Assembly: GCA_036826295.1 (NCBI GenBank)
Contig: DAISWO010000001.1
Coordinates: 167,030-231,029 of the forward strand
DNA length: 64,000 nt
Direction of reading: 5' to 3'
DNA from: DAISWO01 sp036826295
GTDB lineage: Bacteria > Patescibacteriota > Saccharimonadia > Saccharimonadales > JAGQNJ01
In this document: in pieces, positions 27,970 to 37,025 of the stretch
Numbering within the stretch: position 1 is the stretch's first letter
Layout: every line of letters starts with the position of its first letter
Made by a program: the position numbers and the translations under genes
Notes under the pieces: model-generated
Seen by the model: only the letters and a program-made list of their open reading frames with translations
What the model was told of the DNA's origin: nothing
The model's database searches: none

Positions 27970-30900
27970 ATGAAAACAAACGTGCATAAAATATTATTAT
28001 CATTACGAGCCAATAAGAATCTCCTTTTTTCTATCTCTACTGCTTTTGTATTGCTGTTTTTAGTGAGTTTTGGGAATTCAAAAATTAGCGCAGCAACTGG
28101 AATTAACGAACAAATTAATTATCAGGGTAGATTGCTAACTAATACAGGTGCAACAGTACCCGATGGTTCATACAATATGGAGTTTAAGATTACGCAGGAC
28201 GGCGATGGATGTAATCCAACTTCTGGGACTCCTCCTTGCGGAGGTTCGGTAGAATGGACAGAAACTCGAACTGGAGGTAACAAGGTTACGGTGAAAAATG
28301 GATATTTCTCCGTGTATCTTGGTTCAGTGACGGCCTTTGGAACTAGTGTGGATTGGAATCAAGACTCTTTGTGGTTATCCGTAAATATTGGCGGAATAGG
28401 AGCGCCAAGCTGGGACGGTGAGCTTGAGCCTTTTTCTCGACTTAGCTCCACTCCATATGCCATGAACTCCAAGTCTCTTGGCGGTTTGTTGGCGAGTAAC
28501 TTCTTGCAATTATCACAGGGTAGCCAAACAGATAGCTCGATACTATCGTCACTATACATAAATAAGACTGGAGCTAGTGGTAATATTTTACAGCTGCAGA
28601 AAAACGGTTCAGACGTTTTTGTTGTAGATAACGGAGGTGGACTGACGTTTGGTGCCGGTTTAGGTATCGATGCTTCGTCTGGCACTTTAACTTTAGGTAA
28701 CTCAACTGCAAGTGCAGTGTCAATTTGTAACTCTGCAACCTGCGATACGGTTTCGATCGGTACTAATGGGGATACGGATGCTATTACTATTGGTGACCAA
28801 AATGATACCACAAGAGTTATTGGAACATTTGATGTTGGCAATACCACCGGTGGGTCAACTATTGATATTGGAACGCGCGTTGGCGCTGATCCAGATTTGA
28901 TTAGTCTCGGAAGCTCAAATGATACTTTGACACTTACTGGCGGCTCAGCATCTACGATTGTATGGAATGGCACGACCATTTCGGCCGCAGAACTGAACAT
29001 ACTTGATGGTGGACTGGTCGACTCCGAAATAGCTGATGCTCTGACCGTAACAGGTGGAACTGTAGATGCTACCACCACCATCGACAAAGACCCTGTCATC
29101 ACTCTAGGTACTGATCTTTCTGGAAGCGTAACGCTGTCTAATCTAGCTAGCGGGACTTTGAATGCTACCATAACTAGCGACTCCGTGGCTCTCACTACTG
29201 ATACGACAGGTGATTACGTTTCTTCGGCTACTGCAAGTGGCGGTTTGATAATCACCGGTACAGAAGGCGCTTCGCTTGGGGTCGATCTTTCTTCGGCGGA
29301 CGGTACTGGGGTTACGTCTTCAGGCTCTGGCCTAGAGATCGACGCAAATGGTATTGGTTTGCTTCAGGGCTGTTCAGATGGAGAAATTATCAAATGGACA
29401 GAGGGTACAAATTTATGGTCTTGTGCAGCTGATGCTACAGGTGGCGGAGGAGTAAGCGATGGCGACAAAGGGGATATTACTGTCTCCGCCAGCGGTGTGA
29501 CCTATACGTTGGATGCCGATATTTCGAAAACTTTTACTGGCGCACTTACATTTGCTCCATCTGGAACAAACAATACAACCTTCAGAAATGACTCCAACTC
29601 GCAGGTTGTATTCGACTCAACTGATGATAATACGGCAGACTTTACAACTACTTCTAACCAAAACCTTGCATTTTCTGCAGGTGGGACTGGCGATATATAT
29701 GTAGGCCTTGATGCAGATACTAACTTCAATTTATATAACCCTGGCATAGCTACACAAGACCTATTTTTGATAAATGATGCCAGTGGCGGGACTGTAACTA
29801 ATGGTGTAGATGCAATGCAGATAATCTTTCGGCAAGGTGATGATGGTGACGCTACCGACACTAATGCCGGGTTAACTATATCCATAATATCTTCATCTGA
29901 TGATGCTGATATTCTGTATGGCCTAAACGTTGATAATATCACTGGCGGTACAGCATCAGAAACGGCATTACGTATTGGAACTGGTTGGGATACTGGATTA
30001 AAGATAGAATCTGGCGGTGTCAATGTGAGCGCCGGTCAGATTTTGGCTTCAAATCAAGGGGTTGAGTTTACCGAATCTGACACTAACCCGACGTGTGCGG
30101 CCGGTAATTATAATATATTTTCTGACGCATCTGAGTCCAAACTTAAACAATGTGTAAATGGTACGGTCAGCGATCTTGGTGCTGTTAATAAATACGAAAC
30201 ATTTACTAATACCGGTACATATACTAAACCAAGTGACGCATCACTAGTGATTGTCGAAGCTTGGGGAGGCGGTGGTGGCGGTGGAGGTGCTTCAGGCGGG
30301 ACTCTAGCTGCAGTTCGTTCTGGTGGCGCTGGTGGCGGTGGTGGAGCATTTGTAACGGGTAGTTTCTTAGCAAGCAATATAGGCAGTACCGTTCCTGTTA
30401 CGATAGGGACAGGCGGTACTGCTGGTGGCGCAGGTGCAAACAACACAGGTACTGACGGTGGTGCTGGTAACCCGAGTTGTTTTAGCACAACAACATCTTG
30501 TGCGGGCACAATTCATCTACGTGCATACGGTGGTGGTGGAGGTAATGGTAATGGTACCGCCGGTTCTGGCGGTGGTGGCGGGGGTGGCTCACACTCTGGT
30601 TGGGCTATTAACGGAACTGCCGGAACAGGCGGGACTGGAGGTGGTCCGTTGGGGGCAGCAGCTGGTGCAGTTAACAGTGGTTCTGGTGGTGGCGGAGGCG
30701 CGACAGCCGCAGCCACAGGTGCTGCTGGTGGAGCGGCTCAATTTGGCGGTGCCGGTGGCGGTTCGTCTTCTTCTACGGGTGCCGGTAACTCTGGAAACGG
30801 TGGTACATCTGTACGTGGCGGTGCCGGTGGCGGTGCCGGTGGAACATGTGCTATAACAACCTGCACATCACGTAATGGTGGCGCTGGCGGAAAAAATTTA

Positions 30901-32442
30901 AGTGGCGTTAGTGGCGGTGGTGGAGCATTAGGTACTGGTGGTGCTACGGGTACTGCTGGTGGTGCTGGATCAGACGGTATTAGTTATGGAGGTGATGGTG
31001 GCGGTGGAGGCGGAACAAGCAATACCACGAGCCCAGGAGGTAATGGCGGTGCCGGTGGTGCTCAAGGCGGCGGTGGTGGTGGCGGTGGTGCTTTGGCAAT
31101 TGCGGCTGGCGGAACTGGTGGCGCTGGTGGCGTTGGTGGCAGGGGTGAAGTTAGGGTATGGACAGTAAGGGGCTCAGGGGCTGACCTTGCTGAGGTATAC
31201 GGTACAAAAGAAAATGATTTAATTGCCGGTGATGTGGTTTGTCTAGATTCTTCGCTGAGGGCAGGGGTTAAAAAGTGTACAAATAAATATGACCCAACAG
31301 CAATGGGAATAATATCTACCACTCCCGGACTGGTCATCGGAGACGTACAAGATAGTGATGTTCATGCAGCACCAGTAGTATTGGCTGGACGAACACCAAT
31401 AAGAGTGTCAAGAGAAAATGGTGATATTGAGGCAGGTGATTTATTGACTGCCTCTTCAACGCCAGGAATAGCGATGAAAGCCACCAAAGCCGGTCAAATA
31501 ATCGGTCAGGCGATGGCACCGTTCCACGGCGACGGAGTCGGCATGACCATGGCGTTCGTAAAGACCAATTTTTCAAACGGCTCTAGGGCTAGTAAACTTT
31601 TTCAGACGGCCGATAGCCAGATTGCCGACAGTCAAACAGCCGTAGGCGCAGAATTATTATCGTATCTTGCCGAAGAAAAAGATGCAGTCACTGTGGATCA
31701 CAGCCTGTCAGAAATAATAACGGATCGGGTAGTCGCTGGGTTAGAAGTTGTTTCCCCTAGTGTTGTAACTAGTGATTTGAGTGTGGATAATGTTACTTCG
31801 GCAAATGCAGATGACATCCAGATAAATAGTGATGTAGTCATAAACGGCACCTTAAAAGCCGATAAAATATTTGCCAATCAGATAGAAGGCTTAGAACTAC
31901 TGACCGATAAAATCTCTACCCGCTCAATTAATAATCTCCCTGTCGAACAGAGCAATACTCTGCTTTCAGGAGAAACAGCTAGCCACTCAACTAACTTAGA
32001 TACTGTCACGATTAAATCAGCCGCTATAACACTGGATCTTCAGATCGCCGGCCAGTTGATGGCTAGTGGTGGGTTGAAAGTAGATGGGCCGTCTGAGTTT
32101 ATGGGCGAGGCAATCTTTAACGGATTGGTTAGTATTATTGGAGACACGACAATTAGTGGCGATACGACCTTTACTGGACGGACGACATTCAATAGTGACA
32201 GCGGTGGATTTGCGCTAATTAAAGCAGGCAAGCGAGAAGTAGAGGTATTGTTCGATAAGCCGTATGCCGATCTGCCTATTGTTACTCTAACAAATAGAAA
32301 CGGACAATTTGTTAACTATGCCTACAAGGACTTGGCATCCACTGGGTTCACGATTGTCTTAGATGAACCAGCAATATCAAATGTGGAGTTTTCTTGGACT
32401 GCACTTAGCATTAAAAACCCTCAGTTAAGTGAGAGCCCGTAA
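27970..32442 (+). CDS. Giant secreted beta-repeat / glycine-rich surface protein
   Basis: The protein has 1490 residues. An N-terminal membrane segment (about 18-38) ends 'KISAATG'. The first domain, 'INEQINYQGRLLTNTGATVPDGSY', is common in patescibacterial surface proteins. A long Thr/Ser/Asp beta-repeat region (about 200-740) follows. Residues about 763-1057 are almost pure glycine with Ala/Thr/Ser. Then comes a compact domain starting 'DLAEVYGTKENDLIAGDVV' and a C-terminal repeat domain that resembles trimeric fibre tips ('TISGDTTFTGRTTFNSDSG'). It probably forms a surface fibre or adhesin. TATAAT at 27940-27945 is the likely -10; no Shine-Dalgarno is visible. Confidence 0.82.
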   Translation: MKTNVHKILLSLRANKNLLFSISTAFVLLFLVSFGNSKISAATGINEQINYQGRLLTNTGATVPDGSYNMEFKITQDGDGCNPTSGTPPCGGSVEWTETRTGGNKVTVKNGYFSVYLGSVTAFGTSVDWNQDSLWLSVNIGGIGAPSWDGELEPFSRLSSTPYAMNSKSLGGLLASNFLQLSQGSQTDSSILSSLYINKTGASGNILQLQKNGSDVFVVDNGGGLTFGAGLGIDASSGTLTLGNSTASAVSICNSATCDTVSIGTNGDTDAITIGDQNDTTRVIGTFDVGNTTGGSTIDIGTRVGADPDLISLGSSNDTLTLTGGSASTIVWNGTTISAAELNILDGGLVDSEIADALTVTGGTVDATTTIDKDPVITLGTDLSGSVTLSNLASGTLNATITSDSVALTTDTTGDYVSSATASGGLIITGTEGASLGVDLSSADGTGVTSSGSGLEIDANGIGLLQGCSDGEIIKWTEGTNLWSCAADATGGGGVSDGDKGDITVSASGVTYTLDADISKTFTGALTFAPSGTNNTTFRNDSNSQVVFDSTDDNTADFTTTSNQNLAFSAGGTGDIYVGLDADTNFNLYNPGIATQDLFLINDASGGTVTNGVDAMQIIFRQGDDGDATDTNAGLTISIISSSDDADILYGLNVDNITGGTASETALRIGTGWDTGLKIESGGVNVSAGQILASNQGVEFTESDTNPTCAAGNYNIFSDASESKLKQCVNGTVSDLGAVNKYETFTNTGTYTKPSDASLVIVEAWGGGGGGGGASGGTLAAVRSGGAGGGGGAFVTGSFLASNIGSTVPVTIGTGGTAGGAGANNTGTDGGAGNPSCFSTTTSCAGTIHLRAYGGGGGNGNGTAGSGGGGGGGSHSGWAINGTAGTGGTGGGPLGAAAGAVNSGSGGGGGATAAATGAAGGAAQFGGAGGGSSSSTGAGNSGNGGTSVRGGAGGGAGGTCAITTCTSRNGGAGGKNLSGVSGGGGALGTGGATGTAGGAGSDGISYGGDGGGGGGTSNTTSPGGNGGAGGAQGGGGGGGGALAIAAGGTGGAGGVGGRGEVRVWTVRGSGADLAEVYGTKENDLIAGDVVCLDSSLRAGVKKCTNKYDPTAMGIISTTPGLVIGDVQDSDVHAAPVVLAGRTPIRVSRENGDIEAGDLLTASSTPGIAMKATKAGQIIGQAMAPFHGDGVGMTMAFVKTNFSNGSRASKLFQTADSQIADSQTAVGAELLSYLAEEKDAVTVDHSLSEIITDRVVAGLEVVSPSVVTSDLSVDNVTSANADDIQINSDVVINGTLKADKIFANQIEGLELLTDKISTRSINNLPVEQSNTLLSGETASHSTNLDTVTIKSAAITLDLQIAGQLMASGGLKVDGPSEFMGEAIFNGLVSIIGDTTISGDTTFTGRTTFNSDSGGFALIKAGKREVEVLFDKPYADLPIVTLTNRNGQFVNYAYKDLASTGFTIVLDEPAISNVEFSWTALSIKNPQLSESP
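30256..31140 (+). repeat. Glycine-codon-rich low-complexity tract inside the giant surface gene
   Basis: About 0.9 kb is dominated by GGN codons, mostly GGT/GGC in runs of 3-8. They encode Gly-rich segments separated by Ala/Ser/Thr. The coding strand is strongly G-biased compared with neighbouring DNA and could form G-quadruplexes. Such tracts are prone to slippage and length variation. Confidence 0.85.
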
Positions 32443-32449
32443 ACCCTGT

Positions 32450-33394
32450 TTAATTTGCTCGACTGACGTAGTCGTAAATTTTTTCTGATAAATCTTTTAT
32501 ATGCTGGTTTGCTTTGGTGGAATTATCGTCTAACATTACGCACAAAATGTATCGCCGGTTTGGAACATACACGATTCCACAGTCACTTTGAGTTATATCA
32601 CTAAACGAGCCAATTTTTTGTACTACTTCAACATTTTTCGGTATACCAGCTTTAATTCTTTGTTCGCCCGTGCCAGTAGTATTTTTTAGCTCGTTAAGTA
32701 TCTCTTGTGAATGCTCTGCGCTTAAGAAGCATGAGAAATAAAGACATTTAATGAACGAACTATATGAACGAGCGCTAATTAGCGCTAATTTACCTTGATC
32801 ACTATATCTGACGTCAGTCTCAATATCCAGATTATTGATAGCCTGATCCTGTGGCGCTAAAAGGCCCTGAGTACTGTTGTAGACTATCTGGGCGGCAGTA
32901 TTATCTGATTCAATAAGTGCAATTTTTGCTGCTTCCCGAAGAGTAATAACGTCGCCAGCCTTTAAACTTTCTTGATTTCCGAATTCTGGATCCTTGCTAA
33001 TATCGTCTGCCCTAACTGTAACTTGTTGATCTAACTCGATCTTTCCTTGTTCTGAGGACTTGTATAAATCCATAACTACAGGAATCTTCATAAGAGAAGC
33101 ACCGACAAGTTTGGTGTCCTCGCCATACCTAATCGTAGAGCCAGTAAACAAATACTCAAAGTAAAAACTGTGTTTAACGCCAGTCCTATCCAAGTATTCT
33201 TCAATCTCTTTTCTGAGAGGCTGAAAGTTAATTAAGATATCGCTTCGATTTTCTAGAAATAGTCTTTTTGCCAGCAGTGGATACATTTTTTGCTCATTAG
33301 TATCCGATGCTCGACTGGTAAAATATAACACTCCAAAAACAATACTAAGAACAAAGAAAAAACCAGTTGTGAATAGCAGGGTCTTTTGTCTCAT
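32450..33394 (-). CDS. Class A beta-lactamase-fold serine hydrolase, membrane-anchored
   Basis: The protein has about 314 residues. An N-terminal transmembrane helix (about 5-25) precedes a domain with the SxxK motif in 'GASLMKIPVV', the SDN motif in 'IESDNTAAQIV', and a KTG-box equivalent 'KIGSFSD'. These are the active-site boxes of penicillin-recognising enzymes and class A beta-lactamases. The KTG box is altered to KIG, so a role in wall metabolism or an unknown esterase/peptidase activity is as likely as antibiotic hydrolysis. The ATG at 33394 is preferred over the GTG at 33409, which overlaps a possible -10. Confidence 0.82.
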   Translation of the reverse strand: MRQKTLLFTTGFFFVLSIVFGVLYFTSRASDTNEQKMYPLLAKRLFLENRSDILINFQPLRKEIEEYLDRTGVKHSFYFEYLFTGSTIRYGEDTKLVGASLMKIPVVMDLYKSSEQGKIELDQQVTVRADDISKDPEFGNQESLKAGDVITLREAAKIALIESDNTAAQIVYNSTQGLLAPQDQAINNLDIETDVRYSDQGKLALISARSYSSFIKCLYFSCFLSAEHSQEILNELKNTTGTGEQRIKAGIPKNVEVVQKIGSFSDITQSDCGIVYVPNRRYILCVMLDDNSTKANQHIKDLSEKIYDYVSRAN

Positions 33395-33458
33395 GTCATC
33401 TAATAACACTCTATGTGTATAAATATATGTCGGACTTTAAGCTATAGTAGATTGATAT

Positions 33459-33803
33459 ATGACAAACATTAAGCCCAAAAGCCGTTTTTCTCATTATATT
33501 AAAGAAAAGAAGGCAATAATAATCAAGATTATTTTTCTTTTTACGTTGATTTTGTGTATTGCTTTGGGAATGTTTTTTATAATGTCCGAAAAGACTAACA
33601 GATACCCCTTAGAGTTTAGCCGTAATTTTTTGGATTCTTGTTTGCAGAACAATGGCACCAAGAAGGGTTGTGAGTGCGCACTTAAATACCTACAAGATAA
33701 CTATTCATACGAAGAAGTTCAGCAGTTTGATCAACAAGCGCTGAAGGACAACAACACAATTCCGGACGCAATATCAAACAGTTTTACGAACTGCTATAAA
33801 TAG
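33459..33803 (+). CDS. Small bitopic protein with Cys motif, hypothetical
   Basis: The 114-residue protein has a basic N-terminus, one transmembrane helix (about 22-44) and a 65-residue external domain. That domain has the pattern 'FLDSCLQNNGTKKGCECAL' and a terminal Cys, with four Cys in total. It is a compact, disulphide-type helical domain. TATAGT lies about 12 nt before the ATG. No family name can be given. Confidence 0.65.
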   Translation: MTNIKPKSRFSHYIKEKKAIIIKIIFLFTLILCIALGMFFIMSEKTNRYPLEFSRNFLDSCLQNNGTKKGCECALKYLQDNYSYEEVQQFDQQALKDNNTIPDAISNSFTNCYK

Positions 33804-33890
33804 ACCCTTAACTATTTCTTGAAACTCAGTCAGTATACTGGTAAGCTATGCAGAAGAAAGCCATAAGCGAGTAACGAGGAGACTAAGATA

Positions 33891-34343
33891 ATGCTTGAAG
33901 AACAAGCTACTCAGAATAGTTATAATAAACCAAAAAAATCTAGAAAAAAGTTTAAAAAGATATTAGCAGTAATTGCGTTCATTGCTCTGTTGCTGGTTGG
34001 CGGGTACGTCACATACAATTACATTCAGGAGCAGAATGCCAAGATAGACAGATTATCAAACCCTCAAGAAGCAGCAAAAGATGAAGTCAATAAGTTGTTG
34101 ACAGTAGTTGGGCAGACGACAGAGTTGCCGGCAGGAGAAATACCAACTCTCGCAACAGTTAGCAATGCCGCCAAACTAAAGAACCAAGCTTTTTTCAAGA
34201 ACGCCGAGAACGGTGATAAAGTTCTAATCTTCACAAAAGCCAAAAAAGCATATTTGTATCGTCCGTCAACAAACAAGATAGTTGAGATTGCTCCGATTAA
34301 TATTGGCGACAATACAAAAAACACTAACCAAAAAGATCAATAA
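33891..34343 (+). CDS. Bitopic hypothetical protein
   Basis: The 150-residue protein has a very basic cytoplasmic N-terminus (KPKKSRKKFKK), a transmembrane helix (about 24-44), a short coiled coil, and an external domain ('GDKVLIFTKAKKAYLYRPS') resembling a beta hairpin. AGGAG lies 9 nt before the ATG. The Lys/Ala-rich, single-pass architecture recurs in this genome. The function is unknown. Confidence 0.68.
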   Translation: MLEEQATQNSYNKPKKSRKKFKKILAVIAFIALLLVGGYVTYNYIQEQNAKIDRLSNPQEAAKDEVNKLLTVVGQTTELPAGEIPTLATVSNAAKLKNQAFFKNAENGDKVLIFTKAKKAYLYRPSTNKIVEIAPINIGDNTKNTNQKDQ

Positions 34344-34366
34344 AACACTAAAAGAATCACTGTTGT

Positions 34367-34441
34367 TGGTGCGGGTAGAGAGAATCGAACTCTCCTCTCG
34401 ACCTTGGGAAGGTCGCATATTAACCACTATACGATACCCGC
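34367..34441 (-). tRNA. tRNA-Gly(CCC)
   Basis: Minus-strand cloverleaf: acceptor GCGGGTA/TACCCGC, anticodon arm CGACC-TTCCCAA-GGTCG (anticodon CCC, Gly), T arm GAGAG-TTCGATT-CTCTC, and an encoded ACCA end. Confidence 0.94.
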
Positions 34442-34509
34442 GTGGGCATAATTAATTATACATCGACCTCTGTTTTGTTCAATTATTTCTGATAGAATAT
34501 ATCAAATGT

Positions 34510-34585
34510 GCCACCGTAGCTCAGTTGGTAGAGCAACACATTCGTAACGTGTAGGTCGGCAGTTCGATTCTGCTCGGTGGCTCCA
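34510..34585 (+). tRNA. tRNA-Thr(CGT)
   Basis: Cloverleaf: acceptor GCCACCG/CGGTGGC, D arm GCTC/GAGC, anticodon arm ACACA/(C)GTGT with loop TTCGTAA (anticodon CGT, Thr), T arm GGCAG-TTCGATT-CTGCT, encoded end TCCA. The discriminator base is T (U in RNA). That makes its tail complementary to the TGGA in the thrS leader. Confidence 0.95.
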
Positions 34586-34638
34586 AGTTGCTGTTAACAG
34601 ATAAAACTGATACGATATTTTAGTCTTTCAGACGATGC

Positions 34639-34716
34639 GGGCCCGTGGTGTAGCTGGCCTAACACGCCTCCCTGTCACGGAGGAGATCGCCGGTTCGAAT
34701 CCGGTCGGGCCCGCCA
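34639..34716 (+). tRNA. tRNA-Asp(GTC)
   Basis: Cloverleaf: acceptor GGGCCCG/CGGGCCC, D arm GTGT/ACAC, anticodon arm CCTCC/GGAGG with loop CTGTCAC (anticodon GTC, Asp), T arm GCCGG-TTCGAAT-CCGGT, encoded GCCA end. A decayed copy of its 3' end lies 302 bp downstream. Confidence 0.95.
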
Positions 34717-34717
34717 T

Positions 34718-34755
34718 AGAAAAAGCCTCAGGTCTTGTATCTGGGGCTTTTTCTA
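34718..34755 (+). terminator. Rho-independent terminator after tRNA-Asp
   Basis: Inverted repeat AGAAAAAGCC-TCAG / CTG-GGGCTTTTTCT with a short loop and a T-run in the 3' arm. It starts one base after the tRNA CCA end. Confidence 0.88.
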
Positions 34756-34802
34756 TTGACGAGACTTGTCTCGTGTTTCGGACCGGATACCGCGTAGCGG
34801 CC

Positions 34803-34888
34803 GGTTCGGTCATCAAGCCCGCGCACAGAAGCTTGCTTCGAGCACGGGTGTAGATGTGCGCAGAAGGTCGGGCTCGGCAGACCGAACC
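34803..34888. other. Long nested hairpin in a GC-rich intergenic stretch
   Basis: Three nested arms pair in register: GGTTCGGTC (34803-34811) / GACCGAACC (34880-34888), AGCCCG (34816-34821) / CGGGCT (34869-34874), and CGCACA (34822-34827) / TGTGCG (34855-34860). Smaller hairpins (CGAGAC/GTCTCG near 34760) stand just before it. No ORF on either strand is convincing. It lies between the tRNA-Asp gene and a decayed copy of the tRNA-Asp 3' end. It may be a structured RNA or a remnant of an inserted element. Confidence 0.6.
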
Positions 34889-34993
34889 TTAGTGCTGTAC
34901 TTTGTTTGTTGGTTTTTACAATTTCGTATTCACTAGATTTTATGAGGAAACATATAGATGCGTGAACTCAGAGTGCCTCGATGGCACTCTTCG

Positions 34994-35016
34994 GGTTCGA
35001 ATCCGGTCGAGCCCAT
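34994..35016 (+). repeat. Decayed copy of the tRNA-Asp 3' end
   Basis: The first 16 bp (GGTTCGAATCCGGTCG) are identical to the tRNA-Asp T arm at 34692-34707. The following GCCC acceptor part and CCA-like end match with three substitutions. The hairpin GAGTGCC/GGCACTC directly precedes it. Together with the real tRNA it flanks about 280 bp of unusually GC-rich DNA. Confidence 0.75.
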
Positions 35017-35066
35017 CAAAAATCTCTAGAATATATTACGATTGAACGGTATAATGGCTCTCAAAT

Positions 35067-35426
35067 ATGGAAATACCAAAAAAATTCTTTCATGATCGCG
35101 TAATATTGTTCTTGATCAGTTTTAATACGTTCTTTGTACTGTTAATAACACTGCTCGGACTGTTACATATTGATGGCAACAGCTCGGATCTGTTCCTGTC
35201 GCAGTGCCGATATTGTAGCGAGGACTTTCCTCAACGTATTTATGGTTCTAGTGTAACTTTATTCTCGATGATTGCGTTTTCATTCATCGTTTTAATCTCT
35301 CACGTTATGCTGAGCATGAGGATTTATAATGAAAAACGCCGATATGCCATCACAATTTTGGCCCTCGCCACACTATTGATTATTTTCACTCTTGTAGTCA
35401 GTAACTCCTTATCAATACAAAACTAG
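35067..35426 (+). CDS. Small polytopic membrane protein
   Basis: The 119-residue protein has three hydrophobic helices (about 12-34, 58-82, 92-112). An external loop between the first two carries 'LSQCRYCSEDFPQRIYG', a CxxC pair. TATAAT (35050-35055) ends 11 nt before the ATG, so the leader is about 5 nt. It lies 4 bp before the glycosyltransferase gene in the same direction and is probably co-transcribed and functionally linked. No family is recognised. Confidence 0.7.
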   Translation: MEIPKKFFHDRVILFLISFNTFFVLLITLLGLLHIDGNSSDLFLSQCRYCSEDFPQRIYGSSVTLFSMIAFSFIVLISHVMLSMRIYNEKRRYAITILALATLLIIFTLVVSNSLSIQN

Positions 35427-35430
35427 AATC

Positions 35431-37014
35431 ATGACAGGCATAGAGATACCTCTGCAGTCTGAGAAAAAACTGCATTATAGATTGTTTGAAATACTGCCTG
35501 GCGCGCTAACCTGGACTATTTTGACAGCGCCTTTCTGGCTTAGCCTGATAGCCCCAACAATCACAGCGCTAATTATTATTGCGTTTTTTCTTCTCTGGCT
35601 TGTGCGTGCAATTGGGCTAAATATTCGTGTTCTGCAGGGTTATAGGATGATGCAAACGCAAATAAAACTGGACTGGGCAAAAATGCTCGACGATATTACT
35701 GATCCAAAAGATACATATAACAGAGAGTTTCCGAAGTGGCATAACGATATTAAAAAACGCTTAATTGAAAAAGAACCAATGATCGCACCAGATGAAATTA
35801 TCCATGCTGTATTTATTGCTGCTTATAACGAGGGTGTTGAAGTGTTAGAGCCCACGATAAAGGCCGTTTTAGCATCTGATTTTGACTCAAAAAAAATGAT
35901 TTTAGTCATGGCATATGAGGGTAGAGATGGGGCTCAATCAAAAACAGCCGTACAGGCTATGATTAAAAAATATGCGAATAAGTTTATGGAGGCTCTAGCG
36001 TATGAACACCCCTTAACAGAGGGGGAAGTGCGTGGGAAGGGCGGTAATATAACTTATGCAGGGCGGCAACTGCAAAAATATCTCAAATCTAAACAAATTG
36101 ATCCGCTAAAAGTTATGGTAACTACTCTGGATTCTGATAATCGACCGCACAAAAGTTATTTTTCTGCGCTAAGTTATGTTGTAGCGGCTACCCCTGATCC
36201 CGTTAGAGTTTCGTATCAGCCCATACCGATGTTTACTAATAATATTTGGGATGTGCCTGCGCCGATGCGTGTGATTGCGACCGGTAACTCTTTTTGGAAT
36301 ATTGTGTTATCACTGAGGCCTCACGTGCTCCGTAATTTTGCTTCACATGCTCAAAGCATGAAGGCTTTAATTGATACTGATTTTTGGAGCACCAGAACTA
36401 TTGTGGAAGACGGTCACCAGTACTGGCGGTCGTATTTTAAGTTTGAGGGTAAATACGAGGTTTATCCGTTATATATTCCAATCTACCAGGACGCAGTGTT
36501 GTCTAGTAATTACCGAAAAACCTTAAAAGCTCAATTCATACAATTACGACGTTGGGCATGGGGGGCGTCGGATGTAGCTTATGTTGCCGATAAAGCATTT
36601 TTTTCAAAAAATAAAATCTCAAAGACAGATAAAATCTTCAAATTCTTAAGATTACTAGAAGGGCATGTTAGCTGGGCCACAGCTCCAATAATTTTAGCTT
36701 TTGCAGCTTTTGTGCCCCTATTACTTAATCCCGATAACTATACGGCCAATCAATTGCCGTTAATCGCCAGTCGTATCCAGACAGTCGCTTTAGTTGGGAT
36801 ATTCGTAACCTTTTTCTTGAGTATTAAAACTTTGCCACCAAAACCTAAGCGTTATAAATCTCACAAGTCTATTTTTATGGTGTTACAGTGGGTGCTTTTG
36901 CCTGTAACTACCATTATGTTTAATGCTATGGCGGCGCTGGTGTCGCAGACTAGGCTGATGCTTGGTCGTTATCTGGATAACTTTGATGTAACCGATAAAG
37001 TCGTCAAAAAATAA
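35431..37014 (+). CDS. Membrane-bound family 2 glycosyltransferase
   Basis: The 527-residue protein has two N-terminal transmembrane helices (about 25-70), a GT-A catalytic domain and at least four C-terminal helices. GT2 motifs visible are 'VFIAAYNEG' near 130, DxD-type 'TLDSDNRPH' near 232, the acceptor-binding 'TIVEDGHQYW' near 327, and the processive-type QxxRW as 'QLRRWAWG' near 371. This organisation fits polysaccharide synthases such as cellulose/hyaluronan-like enzymes, or glycosyltransferases flipping glycans across the membrane. The substrate cannot be predicted. Confidence 0.88.
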   Translation: MTGIEIPLQSEKKLHYRLFEILPGALTWTILTAPFWLSLIAPTITALIIIAFFLLWLVRAIGLNIRVLQGYRMMQTQIKLDWAKMLDDITDPKDTYNREFPKWHNDIKKRLIEKEPMIAPDEIIHAVFIAAYNEGVEVLEPTIKAVLASDFDSKKMILVMAYEGRDGAQSKTAVQAMIKKYANKFMEALAYEHPLTEGEVRGKGGNITYAGRQLQKYLKSKQIDPLKVMVTTLDSDNRPHKSYFSALSYVVAATPDPVRVSYQPIPMFTNNIWDVPAPMRVIATGNSFWNIVLSLRPHVLRNFASHAQSMKALIDTDFWSTRTIVEDGHQYWRSYFKFEGKYEVYPLYIPIYQDAVLSSNYRKTLKAQFIQLRRWAWGASDVAYVADKAFFSKNKISKTDKIFKFLRLLEGHVSWATAPIILAFAAFVPLLLNPDNYTANQLPLIASRIQTVALVGIFVTFFLSIKTLPPKPKRYKSHKSIFMVLQWVLLPVTTIMFNAMAALVSQTRLMLGRYLDNFDVTDKVVKK

Positions 37015-37025
37015 ATAGGGAAGAA

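Noticed and set aside
30108..31337. Proline-rich ORFs antisense to the glycine-rich tract and a plus-strand valine-rich ORF
   Set aside because: They are frame shadows of GGN codon repeats (CC-rich antisense, GTG/GTT in a shifted frame).
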